Shown here in pieces: positions 7,999-16,331 of a DNA stretch of 64,000 nt (positions are counted from its first letter, which is position 1; every line of letters begins with the position of its first letter). The position numbers were made by a program, and so were the translations under genes. Under the pieces are notes generated by a model. It searched no databases. It was given only the letters and a program-made list of their open reading frames with translations, and was not told the origin of the DNA. This DNA is from Candidatus Flexifilum affinis (GTDB taxonomy: Bacteria > Chloroflexota > Anaerolineae > Aggregatilineales > Phototrophicaceae). The stretch is from positions 124,001-188,000 of the forward strand of contig JADJPJ010000093.1 of NCBI GenBank assembly GCA_016713325.1, written 5' to 3'.

Positions 7999-10597
7999 AT
8001 TTGTCGCGGTTCAGCACCGTGCGGATGTGCCGGGCGCTCTCGCGAACGTAGGGCTGCGACAGGGCATCGTCATGCGGGCCAGGGATATCGAATATCTTGA
8101 ACCCGCCGCGGGTCAGCGCCGCCCAATCGTCTTCCGACTTGCGGTGAGGCCGGCTCAGGCGGATCGGGTCTTCGTGCGAACGCAGATAGACGATGGCACC
8201 GACGCAGGGGCGCGCGACGTAGCGGCGGGCCGCGCGGCGTGTCTGGCGGGAGACGCGGGCCTTGGCGCGGTCTTCCGGGCTGGCGCGCAGAGTCTTCGCC
8301 CGCGTGATCAACCCGCGCCGCATCCGGTAGAGCCGGCTGCGCACCCTGCCGATGAGACCCTTCGAGTCCGGACGTGGACGCCGCGTCTCCGCATCGGCTT
8401 CATCGTCCACATCGTCCATCCAGCCACCCCTGGCGTTTCGAACCGTGAAGTGCGTGTCCAGCAGGATCAGCGCGATCGGCGGATGGCCGGCGGCGGTGAG
8501 CTGCTGCGCCATCTCGTAGGCGATCGCTCCTCCGATCGACAGGCCGGCCAGCGCGCACGGCCGATCGCCAATCACCGGCAGGGCCAGTTCGACGTAATGA
8601 CGGGCCAGCGCCTCCAGAGTATCGAAGCGCTTCTGCTGCGGATCGTGGCGGGGATGGTGGAAAGCATACACCGGGTAGTCCGGTCCCAGCTCGGCCACCA
8701 GATGGCGGTAGTTCATGGCATTGCCGGGCGCGCCCGGCACGCCCAGCAGGACGGGCTTTGACCCGTACGGATTGAGCGCCACCAGCGCCGAGGTGGCCGG
8801 GTGCCCCGCGTCGAGATAGGCAGCCAGCCGCTCCAGCGTCGGATGCTGGTAGATGATCGCCGGGGTGATGGCGACGCCGTAAAGCGTGTGCAGCTCGCTG
8901 ACGACGCGCATCGCCTTGAGCGAGTCCGCGCCCAGGTCGAAGAGATTATCGTCGCGACGGATGCTCCCCACCGACAGGATGTTTTGCAGCAGGGGCAGCA
9001 GGCGCGCCTCGGTCGGCGTCTCCGGGCTGGTGGCCTGCGCATCGACAGCCGGAGCCGGCAGGGCCTGCACGTTCACCTTGCCGCTGGGCAGCAGCGGAAG
9101 CGCGTCGAGGAAGACGAACTGCGCCGGGATCATGAAGTCGGGCAGCGCCTCACTGAGAAAGGCACGCAGATCGCCGGCGGCTAATGCTTCGGCCACAGGC
9201 TCGCCAGCGCGGGGCGCTACGTAAGCGGCGATGCGCAGCACGCCCTGATCGCTGATGGCGCGGACCAGCGCCGCCGCGACACGCGGGTGCTGGCGGATTC
9301 GGTTTTCGATCGGCAGCAGTTCCACCCGGAAGCCGCGGATCTTGATCATGGCGTCCAGCCGTCCCAGGTGGACGAGGTTGCCATCAGGCAGAATGCGGCC
9401 CAGGTCGCCGGTGCGATAGAAGCGAAAGGCCGGGTCAACCGGGTCGACGATGAACTTCTCCGCCGTCAGCTCCGGCGTCTTCCAGTAGCCCTTCTCGCGC
9501 GCCGTCGTGCGCACCACGATCTCGCCGATTTCGCCGTCCGGCAGCGGCGCCAGATCGTCCCCGGCGATGATCAGCCGCGTCTCGCCGGAAGGCTTCCCCA
9601 CCGGCACGGTTGCCCCATCGACCACGGTATCGTGATCGGCGATGAAGCGGGTGATATTGCCCACCTCCGTCGTCGCGTAGGTGTTCAGGAGCTGCGTGCC
9701 GGGCGTGAAGCTGCGCCGGAACAGTTCGAAGTCGGTCTGAAGGACCGGCTCGCTGCCCAGGCGGATCAGACGGACGTTCCGGATCGGTTCGGGCGGCGGC
9801 GTGCCGAAGACCGCGCGAAAAAGGCTGGGGAACATGCTGAGAAAGCTCACCTGCTCGTCGACGATCCAGGCCTGGATGCGCTGCGCCGTCTCGAGGTTGA
9901 CGTTGAGCAGATGCACCGCCGCCCCGGCAAAGAGCGCGCTGCGGATCGGCCCCATGCCGCCGGAAGCGGTTAGCGAGCCAAACGACAGGGCGCGGTCGGT
10001 CGGCAGGAGCAGCGTCTCCAGCGACCGCTGCCGCGCGATCGCGTAGTCGCCGTGAGTGCGAAGAATGCCTTTCGGAATGCCGGTGCTGCCCGACGTGAAG
10101 ACAAGCGTGAACGGGTCGCTCGGGCCGATGGGCCCGTCCAGGTTAGCCGCGTCCGGCGCTTCCGGGTCCCCGCCGCCGTCCGGCTCAATCACCAGGACCG
10201 GCCGCCCTTCCGCCAGGCGCAGCGCCGCCTCATAGTTGTGAGGGTCGGTCACCCAGGCGGCGATCTCCACCTGATCGAGGATGGATTTCACCCCGGTCGG
10301 CGGCAGGCGCGTGTCGATCGGCACCCGGGCTGAGCCTGCTTTGCCGATGGCCACCCAGGCGGTGATCGTTTCGACGCCGTCGTCCAGGTAAGTGGCGACG
10401 AACGATCGCGGCGGCGCCACCGGGGCGATCCGGCGCGCAAAGCGGTTGGCGGCGGCGTTGAACGTCTGATAGGCCAGGTGCTGGTCGCGCGACTTGAGCG
10501 CCGTTCGATCCGGCGTGTGCGCGGCGTGATGCTCCACCCAGCCATGCAGGGCGGCGGGAGCCGTCGCAGATCGGATCGTCCCGGCTTCCGTCTGCAT
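7997..10597 (-). CDS. NRPS-like single module: adenylation, carrier and thioesterase domains
   Basis: An 866-residue protein with three ordered domains and no condensation domain. Adenylation (about 1-530): core A3 LVFTSGSTGIPKG, A5 LLNTYATTEVGN, A7/A8 FYRTGDLGRILPDGNL and GRLDAMIKIRGFRVEL, A10 LPSGKVNVQALP with the catalytic Lys. Carrier (about 535-600): LFDLGADSLKAM, Ser559 for phosphopantetheine. Thioesterase (about 612-866): GLSIGG with Ser687, LLDTHF with Asp714, GPHDDA with His842. It should activate a carboxylic or amino acid, load it on the carrier and release or dimerise it. ATG 10597 lies 5 bases after the stop of the ABC permease, indicating cotranscription with the importer. The substrate is unknown. 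Confidence 0.9.
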   Translation of the reverse strand: MQTEAGTIRSATAPAALHGWVEHHAAHTPDRTALKSRDQHLAYQTFNAAANRFARRIAPVAPPRSFVATYLDDGVETITAWVAIGKAGSARVPIDTRLPPTGVKSILDQVEIAAWVTDPHNYEAALRLAEGRPVLVIEPDGGGDPEAPDAANLDGPIGPSDPFTLVFTSGSTGIPKGILRTHGDYAIARQRSLETLLLPTDRALSFGSLTASGGMGPIRSALFAGAAVHLLNVNLETAQRIQAWIVDEQVSFLSMFPSLFRAVFGTPPPEPIRNVRLIRLGSEPVLQTDFELFRRSFTPGTQLLNTYATTEVGNITRFIADHDTVVDGATVPVGKPSGETRLIIAGDDLAPLPDGEIGEIVVRTTAREKGYWKTPELTAEKFIVDPVDPAFRFYRTGDLGRILPDGNLVHLGRLDAMIKIRGFRVELLPIENRIRQHPRVAAALVRAISDQGVLRIAAYVAPRAGEPVAEALAAGDLRAFLSEALPDFMIPAQFVFLDALPLLPSGKVNVQALPAPAVDAQATSPETPTEARLLPLLQNILSVGSIRRDDNLFDLGADSLKAMRVVSELHTLYGVAITPAIIYQHPTLERLAAYLDAGHPATSALVALNPYGSKPVLLGVPGAPGNAMNYRHLVAELGPDYPVYAFHHPRHDPQQKRFDTLEALARHYVELALPVIGDRPCALAGLSIGGAIAYEMAQQLTAAGHPPIALILLDTHFTVRNARGGWMDDVDDEADAETRRPRPDSKGLIGRVRSRLYRMRRGLITRAKTLRASPEDRAKARVSRQTRRAARRYVARPCVGAIVYLRSHEDPIRLSRPHRKSEDDWAALTRGGFKIFDIPGPHDDALSQPYVRESARHIRTVLNRDK

Positions 10598-10602
10598 GGC
10601 CG

Positions 10603-11439
10603 TCAGACCCAGCGCACCAGCCGCCGGTAGAGGGCGGCCAGCAGCGCGGTGGAAATCACGCCAATCGTCGCGATGATCACCAGCCCGGCGTAGAGTTCTT
10701 CCGTGCGCAGCGTCTGCCAGGAGCGCCACACGATGTGCCCCAGGCCATCGGTGGCGGTGTGCAGCTCGATGGCGATAGAGACCACGAAGGCGCTGTTGAA
10801 GGCGATGCGCAGGCCGGTCAGCGCCAGCGGCAGGCTGCCCGGCAGCAGCAGTCGGGTGATCACCGTCAGGGGCCGCGCGCCGTAGACCTGAGCGATGGCC
10901 AGATAGTTGGGGTTGATGGTGCGAATGCCCGCCATCGTGTTGAGCACCATCGGGAAGAAGGCCGCCAGCCCGATCACGACCTGACGTGGGGTATCCCCTA
11001 GCCCGAAGATGACCAGCGCCAGCGGCAGCAGCGAGATCTTCGGCAGCGGGTAGATGATGCTAAGGATCGGATCAGCGATGCGCGCCAGGGCACGGCTGAA
11101 ACCCATCAGCAGGCCGAGCAGATAGCCGATCGTCGCGCCGGCGGCCAGTCCTATCAGCAGGCGGCGCAGCGTGGGGATCACGATCGACTGCCATTCGGTT
11201 GTGCTGAACCATTTGGCCAGCGTGCGCGCCGTCACGGATGGCTGGGGGAAGAACAGGGGCGAGATGGCCCTCGTGTTGGCGGCGTTCTCCCAGACCATCA
11301 GCAGGATGAGGACCAGGACTGCGGCGACCGCGATGCCGATCCAGTTACCGCCCATATGACTGCCGGCCCCAGACGTCAGCCGGGAGGACGCACGGCCGCT
11401 GACGGGCTTTTCAAGTCCAGCAAGTTCCAAATCTGCCAT
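10603..11439 (-). CDS. ABC transporter permease, SsuC/TauC/NMT1-associated type
   Basis: A 278-residue inner-membrane permease of the BPD_transp_1 family with about six membrane segments. The cytoplasmic coupling (EAA) loop reads VYGARPLTVITRLLLPGSLPLALTG. The start at 11439 is preceded by GAGAG and overlaps the 3' end of the ATPase gene by 64 bases; an alternative ATG at 11355 would remove the overlap but has no clear ribosome-binding site. With the adjacent ATPase and binding protein it forms a complete importer for a small organic substrate of the sulfonate, taurine, nitrate or pyrimidine-precursor class. Confidence 0.9.
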   Translation of the reverse strand: MADLELAGLEKPVSGRASSRLTSGAGSHMGGNWIGIAVAAVLVLILLMVWENAANTRAISPLFFPQPSVTARTLAKWFSTTEWQSIVIPTLRRLLIGLAAGATIGYLLGLLMGFSRALARIADPILSIIYPLPKISLLPLALVIFGLGDTPRQVVIGLAAFFPMVLNTMAGIRTINPNYLAIAQVYGARPLTVITRLLLPGSLPLALTGLRIAFNSAFVVSIAIELHTATDGLGHIVWRSWQTLRTEELYAGLVIIATIGVISTALLAALYRRLVRWV

Positions 11440-12161
11440 CGCATCTCTCTAAAGGTGGGGTGCTCGATATCATGGAGGCTACGAGGACGCGAGAGCGGCG
11501 CGGCCACCTCCGCCCGGATCGTGCCGGGGCGCTGCGACATGACCAGGACGCGGTCGGCCAGAAGCAGCGCCTCGTCAATGTCATGAGTGACGTAGATGAC
11601 GGTCTTCCGTTCGCTTTCCCACAGGGTCAGCAGTTCCTCCTGCATGATCAGCCGGGTCTGCGCGTCCAGCGCGGCGAACGGCTCATCCATGAGCAGGGTC
11701 GGCGCGCCGCAAACCAGCGCCCGCGCAATATTGACGCGCTGCTGCATGCCGCCAGAGAGCTGGTGCGGGAACGCCGCCTCGAAGCCGCTCAGATGCACGC
11801 GATTGATCGCATCGCGCGCCCGTTCGCGTTTTTCGTTCTTGCTGAGCGAGAAGCGCTCCAGTCCGAAGATGACGTTGTCCAGCACGCTCAACCAGGGCAG
11901 CACCCCGTGCTGCTGAAAGACCATGGCGACCGCTGGACCATGTTTGTTCTGGGCGCTGTCGGTCACCCGGATGCTGCCGCTGGTGGGCTGAATCAGATTG
12001 GCGATCAGCTTGAGCAGCGTCGACTTACCACAGCCGCTGGGACCGAGCAGCGCCATAAATTCGCCGGAACGAACGGCAAAGGACACCCCGTCGAGCGTCG
12101 TCAGCAGCTTTCGATTCGGCAGCGGGTAGCTGTAACCCACGCTCTCGCAGACGATTCCCAC
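11376..12161 (-). CDS. ABC transporter ATP-binding protein, SsuB/TauB type
   Basis: A 261-residue nucleotide-binding subunit. Walker [12 protein letters not shown], signature [15 protein letters not shown], Walker [12 protein letters not shown] and the H-loop [10 protein letters not shown] are intact. It energises import through the adjacent permease. Its start is 6 bases after the binding-protein stop and its end overlaps the permease start, so translation is likely coupled. The sequence pattern ([17 protein letters not shown]) is that of the nitrate/sulfonate/taurine subfamily, which does not fix the substrate. Confidence 0.93.
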   Translation of the reverse strand: MGIVCESVGYSYPLPNRKLLTTLDGVSFAVRSGEFMALLGPSGCGKSTLLKLIANLIQPTSGSIRVTDSAQNKHGPAVAMVFQQHGVLPWLSVLDNVIFGLERFSLSKNEKRERARDAINRVHLSGFEAAFPHQLSGGMQQRVNIARALVCGAPTLLMDEPFAALDAQTRLIMQEELLTLWESERKTVIYVTHDIDEALLLADRVLVMSQRPGTIRAEVAAPLSRPRSLHDIEHPTFREMRWQIWNLLDLKSPSAAVRPPG

Positions 12162-12167
12162 GGCCGA

Positions 12168-13211
12168 CTAACCGCCGCTCTCTGGCGTCGCCTCGGGGGC
12201 CATCTCAGACGCGACCTCTCCATCGAGGCGGGCCGCGGCGGCGCGGACGAACGACGGATCGTAGATATCCTCGACCGGCACGATGGCATCCAGCAGGTCC
12301 TGCTCGTTCAGCCAGTTCTGGTAATCCATCACCGTCTCGGTGGCCATTTCGCCGTTGTCGCGCATGGCGATCCAGCAGGTGCTTGCCAGCAGATCCGGTT
12401 CCACCTCCAGCGCGGTGGACAGCAGCTCAAGGGTCTGCTCGGTCGGGCCTTCGTTGAACTGGCGGCTGCCCTGCAAATAGGCGACCAGGTAACGGATCGC
12501 CAGATCATCCTCGCGGTTGAGCATGGACGGTCCGAAGAGCAGCACGCCCTGCGAGGCGTTCGGCACGATTTCCGGCGAGCCGACCAGGATGTCCAGTCCG
12601 TAAAGCTGGATGGCCTGGGCGATGGCCGGTTCATTCATCCAGGCCAGGGCCACGCTGCCGTTGCTGAGCGCTTCAGGGCGGGCGCTGGACGGGATATTCT
12701 CGATGATCACATCAGTGAGAGTCATGCCATGCTGCTGGAGATACGTGTCCAGGTAGTACTGCGCGGACCCATTGGGCACCGCCACCGACGCGCCGCGCAG
12801 GCTTTCGACGTCGAAGCCTTCCGCCTGCCCGGGCGCCACCATAAAGGCGTTATAGGCGCAGTGATCCGGCTTGTTGTAGCTGGACACGGCGACCATCCGC
12901 AGGGTTTCACCGCGCGTGACGGCGTTGAACAGCCCGGGCGTCAGGCCCGCCTGCAGGACGTCGATATTGCCCTGCAAGAGCAGCGCCAGCGCCTCGGCGT
13001 CGTTGGTGCTGGAGACGGTGACGAACTCGACGTCAATGCCCTGCTCGGCAAAATGACCGACCGCGTCGGCGAGGTAGGTCCCGGAGTTGCCCAGCAGCTT
13101 GCTGACCACGACCTTCACGGGTGTCAACTCACCCTGGGCGTGGATGGCCGCACCGATGGTCAGCGCGAACAGAAACAGAAGAACAGCGCGTGCAGCACGA
13201 AGTACGGTCAT
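12168..13211 (-). CDS. ABC substrate-binding protein, NMT1/SsuA-like
   Basis: A 347-residue exported binding protein. ATG 13211 follows GGGGGAG and gives a clean signal peptide (MTVLRAARAVLLFLFALTIGAAIHAQ, cleavage near Ala-Gln). The mature part has the periplasmic-binding fold of the NMT1/SsuA class (VKVVVSKLLGNSGTYLADAVGHFAEQGIDVEFV). The C-terminus is a short Pro/Ser/Gly tail. It is first in the operon binding protein-ATPase-permease-adenylation/thioesterase protein. NMT1-type proteins bind thiamine pyrimidine precursors, sulfonates or similar small ligands; the ligand here is open. Confidence 0.88.
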   Translation of the reverse strand: MTVLRAARAVLLFLFALTIGAAIHAQGELTPVKVVVSKLLGNSGTYLADAVGHFAEQGIDVEFVTVSSTNDAEALALLLQGNIDVLQAGLTPGLFNAVTRGETLRMVAVSSYNKPDHCAYNAFMVAPGQAEGFDVESLRGASVAVPNGSAQYYLDTYLQQHGMTLTDVIIENIPSSARPEALSNGSVALAWMNEPAIAQAIQLYGLDILVGSPEIVPNASQGVLLFGPSMLNREDDLAIRYLVAYLQGSRQFNEGPTEQTLELLSTALEVEPDLLASTCWIAMRDNGEMATETVMDYQNWLNEQDLLDAIVPVEDIYDPSFVRAAAARLDGEVASEMAPEATPESGG

Positions 13212-13379
13212 GAACTCCCCCAGAGAGTCGACAAACAATGTTTTGGTCGATTGCGTTGCGGTGATTAATAAAAACTTACTTTCAGTATACCGAATAATCC
13301 TCAGTCTCAACGCTTATTTCATTGTATCTTTTTTCACAAACCCTTTACAGAAGTCTGCCTCATCGAGTCCCCGGATAGG

Positions 13380-13716
13380 GGCGGTCCGTGAGATTCTGTT
13401 GAAAAAGGGTCAGCGCTGCCCGAAACCGCGCTGATGTCGAAACGTCGGCTGCCGGAGAATAGAATTCTCGGCAACCCTCCAAAGAGGGAAAACCGACTGG
13501 AGTCGGTTGCCGCAGGAAGCGCTCATCCCTAGAATTCCGCTGGAGGAACCCTCTTCAGAGGGTTTCTCGGCTTTGGGGTAGCCGGACGTTGCGCAGTTTT
13601 GCGCCAACGTGGGCGAGAACGGCCATGCGCTGCCCAGTTGGCTCTCTCTGTCTGTCGCTTGATCCTACCTCGCTTTCCCGTATTCTCCCTTTTTCAACAG
13701 AATCTCGTGAACCGCC
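13380..13716. mobile_element. MITE-like element with 30-bp terminal inverted repeats
   Basis: Left arm 13380-13409 and right arm 13687-13716 are inverted repeats matching at 27 of 30 positions (core GAGATTCTGTTGAAAAAGGG, identical in both). The 337-bp unit contains no convincing gene but several internal palindromes (AGAATAGAATTCT near 13457, a hairpin at about 13587-13611, and 13540-13565). This is the form of a non-autonomous miniature inverted-repeat element. No clear target-site duplication was identified. Confidence 0.6.
13540..13565. repeat. 26-bp palindromic repeat, copy 1
   Basis: Identical over 26 bases to 56040-56065. Its core is the inverted repeat AACCCTCT-TC-AGAGGGTT. It lies inside the MITE-like element. 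Confidence 0.8.
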
Positions 13717-13771
13717 GGGATTTGTCAATAGCCTGGGGTCGTCGACCGTCTGCTCATGAAAAGCGCGGCAT

Positions 13772-13795
13772 CTCGGGCGCATTGCGATGCGCCCC
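13772..13795. repeat. 24-bp palindromic repeat, copy 1
   Basis: Contains GGGCGCATTGCGATGCGCCC, a near-perfect palindrome. It matches 56125-56148 at 23 of 24 positions. It lies between the MITE-like element and the GH4 start, where it may also form a leader hairpin. Confidence 0.75.
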
Positions 13796-13890
13796 CTCCT
13801 TGCCAAAACCGGACTGGCGCGTCAGTATCGAGTGCGACGGACCCAACCGAACTTTCTCGATGGGCGCGCTGCGCCCACAAAGGACTGCTG

Positions 13891-15231
13891 ATGCCGAAAA
13901 TCACCTTCATTGGCGCGGGAAGCATCGTCTTCACCCGCAACCTTTGCAGCGACATCCTCCTCACCCCCGCCCTGCACGACAGTACCATCGCCCTCATGGA
14001 CATCGACGCCGGACGACTGGAACAGGCGCGCGCGCTGGTCGAGGCGCTGATCCGCCAGCGGGGCTTGAGCAACGCCCGCGTCGAAGCGACCCTGGACCGC
14101 CGGGAGGCCGTGCGCGGCGCCGACTACGTCATCACCACCTTCCAGCAGGGCGGACTGGACGCCTACAAGCTGGATATCGAAATCCCGCAGCGCTACGGCG
14201 TCGAGCAGTGCGTCGGCGACACGCTCGGCCCCGGCGGCGTCTTCCGGGCGCTGCGCACCATCCCCGTGCTGCTCGATCTGTGCCGGGACATGGACGAGCT
14301 CGCCCCGGACGCTTTGCTGCTCAACTATGTCAACCCGATGGCCGCCAACTGCTGGGCGGTGGCGCGCGGCAGCGGCCGCCCGCATGTCGGGCTGTGCCAC
14401 AGCGTGCAGGGGACGAGCGAGATGCTGGCCCGCTGGATCGACATACCCTACGACGAGGTGGTGTACCGCTGCGCCGGCATCAACCACCAGGCTTTTTTCC
14501 TCGACTTCCGGCGCGGCAAGGAAGACCTCTACCCCCGCATCTGGGAAGCGATCAAGCGGGAGGAGGTGCGCGGCCAGGAGCCGGTGCGCATCGAACTCAT
14601 GGAATATTTCGGCTACTTCGTCACCGAATCCAGCGGCCACGCCAGCGAATACGCGCCCTACTTTCGCAAGACGCGGCAGATGGTCGACGAGGATCTGGTG
14701 CCGCGCTTCACCAACCCGCATGACCACTGGTTCGACTTCGGGCGCAGCGGCGGCTACCTGCGTCACTGCATCGCCCGGCAGGAAGATGTCCAGTCCGACT
14801 ATGAGGCGATCATCGCCGGGGACAAAGCGCCTTCTGAGCGCACCAGCGAGTACGGCGCGTGGATCATCGAGGCGATGGAGACCGACCGGCCGATTCGCAT
14901 CAACGGCAATGTCCCCAACGATGATCTGATCCCCAGCCTGCCGCGCGGCTGCTGTGTGGAGGTGCCGTGCCTGGTCGACGGCAGCGGGGTGCAGCCGACG
15001 CGCGTCGCCGACTATCCGGTGCAGTTGGCCGCCCTCAACCGGACCAACATCAACGTGCAGGAGCTGATCGTCGAAGCGGCGCTGACCGGGAACCGCGACG
15101 CCGCGGCCCACGCCGTCATGCTCGACCCGCTCACCGCGGCGGTCTGCACCCTGCCGCAGATCTACGCCCTGGTCAGCGAAATGCTCGAAGCCCAGACGCG
15201 CTGGCTGCCGCAGTTCGCCGCCGCTCGGTGA
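13891..15231 (+). CDS. melA: Family GH4 glycosidase, alpha-galactosidase (MelA-like)
   Basis: A 446-residue GH4 enzyme, which cleaves glycosides by an NAD-dependent oxidation-elimination mechanism with a divalent metal. The N-terminal nucleotide motif is FIGAGSIVFTRN; metal and substrate motifs are DTLGPGG, NYVNPMA, GLCHSVQGT and CAGINHQAFF; the C-terminal part has GCCVEVPCLVD and TNINVQ. These match Escherichia coli MelA along the whole length, favouring alpha-galactosidase over 6-phospho-glycosidases. ATG 13891 with AAAGGA upstream is chosen over an in-frame start at 13756, which would add 45 unrelated residues. A terminator follows. Confidence 0.9.
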   Translation: MPKITFIGAGSIVFTRNLCSDILLTPALHDSTIALMDIDAGRLEQARALVEALIRQRGLSNARVEATLDRREAVRGADYVITTFQQGGLDAYKLDIEIPQRYGVEQCVGDTLGPGGVFRALRTIPVLLDLCRDMDELAPDALLLNYVNPMAANCWAVARGSGRPHVGLCHSVQGTSEMLARWIDIPYDEVVYRCAGINHQAFFLDFRRGKEDLYPRIWEAIKREEVRGQEPVRIELMEYFGYFVTESSGHASEYAPYFRKTRQMVDEDLVPRFTNPHDHWFDFGRSGGYLRHCIARQEDVQSDYEAIIAGDKAPSERTSEYGAWIIEAMETDRPIRINGNVPNDDLIPSLPRGCCVEVPCLVDGSGVQPTRVADYPVQLAALNRTNINVQELIVEAALTGNRDAAAHAVMLDPLTAAVCTLPQIYALVSEMLEAQTRWLPQFAAAR

Positions 15232-15254
15232 TCTTCCGCCCCGGAAAACAAAAC

Positions 15255-15275
15255 GGCCCCGACTTTGTCGGGGCC
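15255..15275. terminator. Bidirectional terminator
   Basis: GGCCCCGAC-TTT-GTCGGGGCC. Read on the minus strand it is followed by GTTTTGTTTT, so it mainly ends the minus-strand gene at 15320-16026; it can also stop the GH4 transcript. Confidence 0.8.
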
Positions 15276-15319
15276 GCCTTGAGAGTGCGCATGGGGCCCT
15301 TTCGGGTCAACCGCCGGCG

Positions 15320-16026
15320 TCAGTCCGATGGCGAACCGGCATCGGGCAGCGATGCGCCGTTCCAGACCGGATCGAAGTTCGCGCTGACCGCCTCAGCCGG
15401 CACCCACAGGTAACGGGCCTGGCAGGCGATGAACAGCTTGTAGAAGCCGTCCTTGGCGTCCAGGATCCACCACGACGAACCGGCCGGCAGCGTGATGTTG
15501 GTCAGCGTGTCGAAGGAAGCGCCATAGTAGGCCTGCGTCGGGTTCAGCAAGCGTCCCTGCACCGTCGCACTGGTTTGTGGGTAGGGACAGTCGGTAGCGG
15601 TTTCCAGGCAGCTGGCGACCACCGAGTCCGGTACTTCGACCGCAATAAAGTCGAAGGCATCCACTGGTCATCATCCGAGTTGGGGTTGAGGTTGAAGACG
15701 AAACCCTCGAACCCATAATAGCGGTCAATGGGATGCCATACAGTGTAGGTCAGGCCGGCTTCTCCGGTCACTTCGTAGGCGGTGATGAGCACGCCTTCGT
15801 CGAAAACCAGGACGTACACAGTGTTGAGCGGCGCCAGCCGTGACGCTCCGCGAGGGGCCTGCTCGTCCGGGTAAGGCATGATGAAGGTCACATAGGCGCT
15901 GCACCCATCCAGGCCAGCGTCGACGATTTGTCCTGGTTCCTGAGCGGTCACAAAAGAGGACGGGACGAAGAGAGCGAACAACAGAAGAACCATCGAGCCA
16001 AAACGAAGGGTCTTTGGTGCGGCCAC
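15320..16026 (-). CDS. Secreted protein with SH3-like C-terminus (frameshifted)
   Basis: Two overlapping frames make one protein. The first (from 16026) starts with a signal peptide (MVLLLFALFVPSSFVTAQE) and runs to NPNSDDDQ; the second (to 15320) continues DAFDFIAVEVPDSVVASC and ends in a small SH3-like domain (WWILDAKDGFYKLFIACQARYLWVPAEAV). Restoring one base near 15661-15666 joins them into about 235 residues. The SH3-like tail resembles that of the secreted protein at 32682-34099. Function is unknown; such domains often bind cell-wall or surface ligands. The break may be a sequencing error rather than decay. Confidence 0.65.
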
Positions 16027-16040
16027 AGCGATTCCATTCT

Positions 16041-16055
16041 CTGTACGCGGTACAG
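16041..16055. promoter_or_regulatory. 15-bp palindrome in a divergent intergenic region
   Basis: CTGTAC-GCG-GTACAG is a perfect inverted repeat 15 bases upstream of the secreted-protein start, inside its leader. The 305-base gap between the two divergent genes (16027-16331) also holds a TTATAAT-like -10 box for the minus strand near 16078-16084. A regulator cannot be named. Confidence 0.4.
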
Positions 16056-16331
16056 TTGCACCCAGTCTAACATTAATTATAACAATGCTCTGATTCCAGG
16101 GGGTATGGAGTGGCTCTATTGGATTCTGTTGGACAGTTCACGACTGAACGCTGCTTCATGAACCCCACAGGTGAACCCCACGGCTTCTTCACGAAAACTT
16201 CTCCCCCGCCCGGCCATCCTCGTGTTATGATCCAGACAGTCTCGATCCTGCCCTGTCGGCTGCCTCGAACACAGCACTTTGGCGGATCGCGATGTGTCAG
16301 CCTGAAGAAACTTTGAGCGCCGCAGCATTCC

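Noticed and set aside
11460-13268. A 602-residue open frame on the plus strand
   Set aside because: It runs opposite the ABC ATPase and binding-protein genes, whose motifs are intact on the minus strand.
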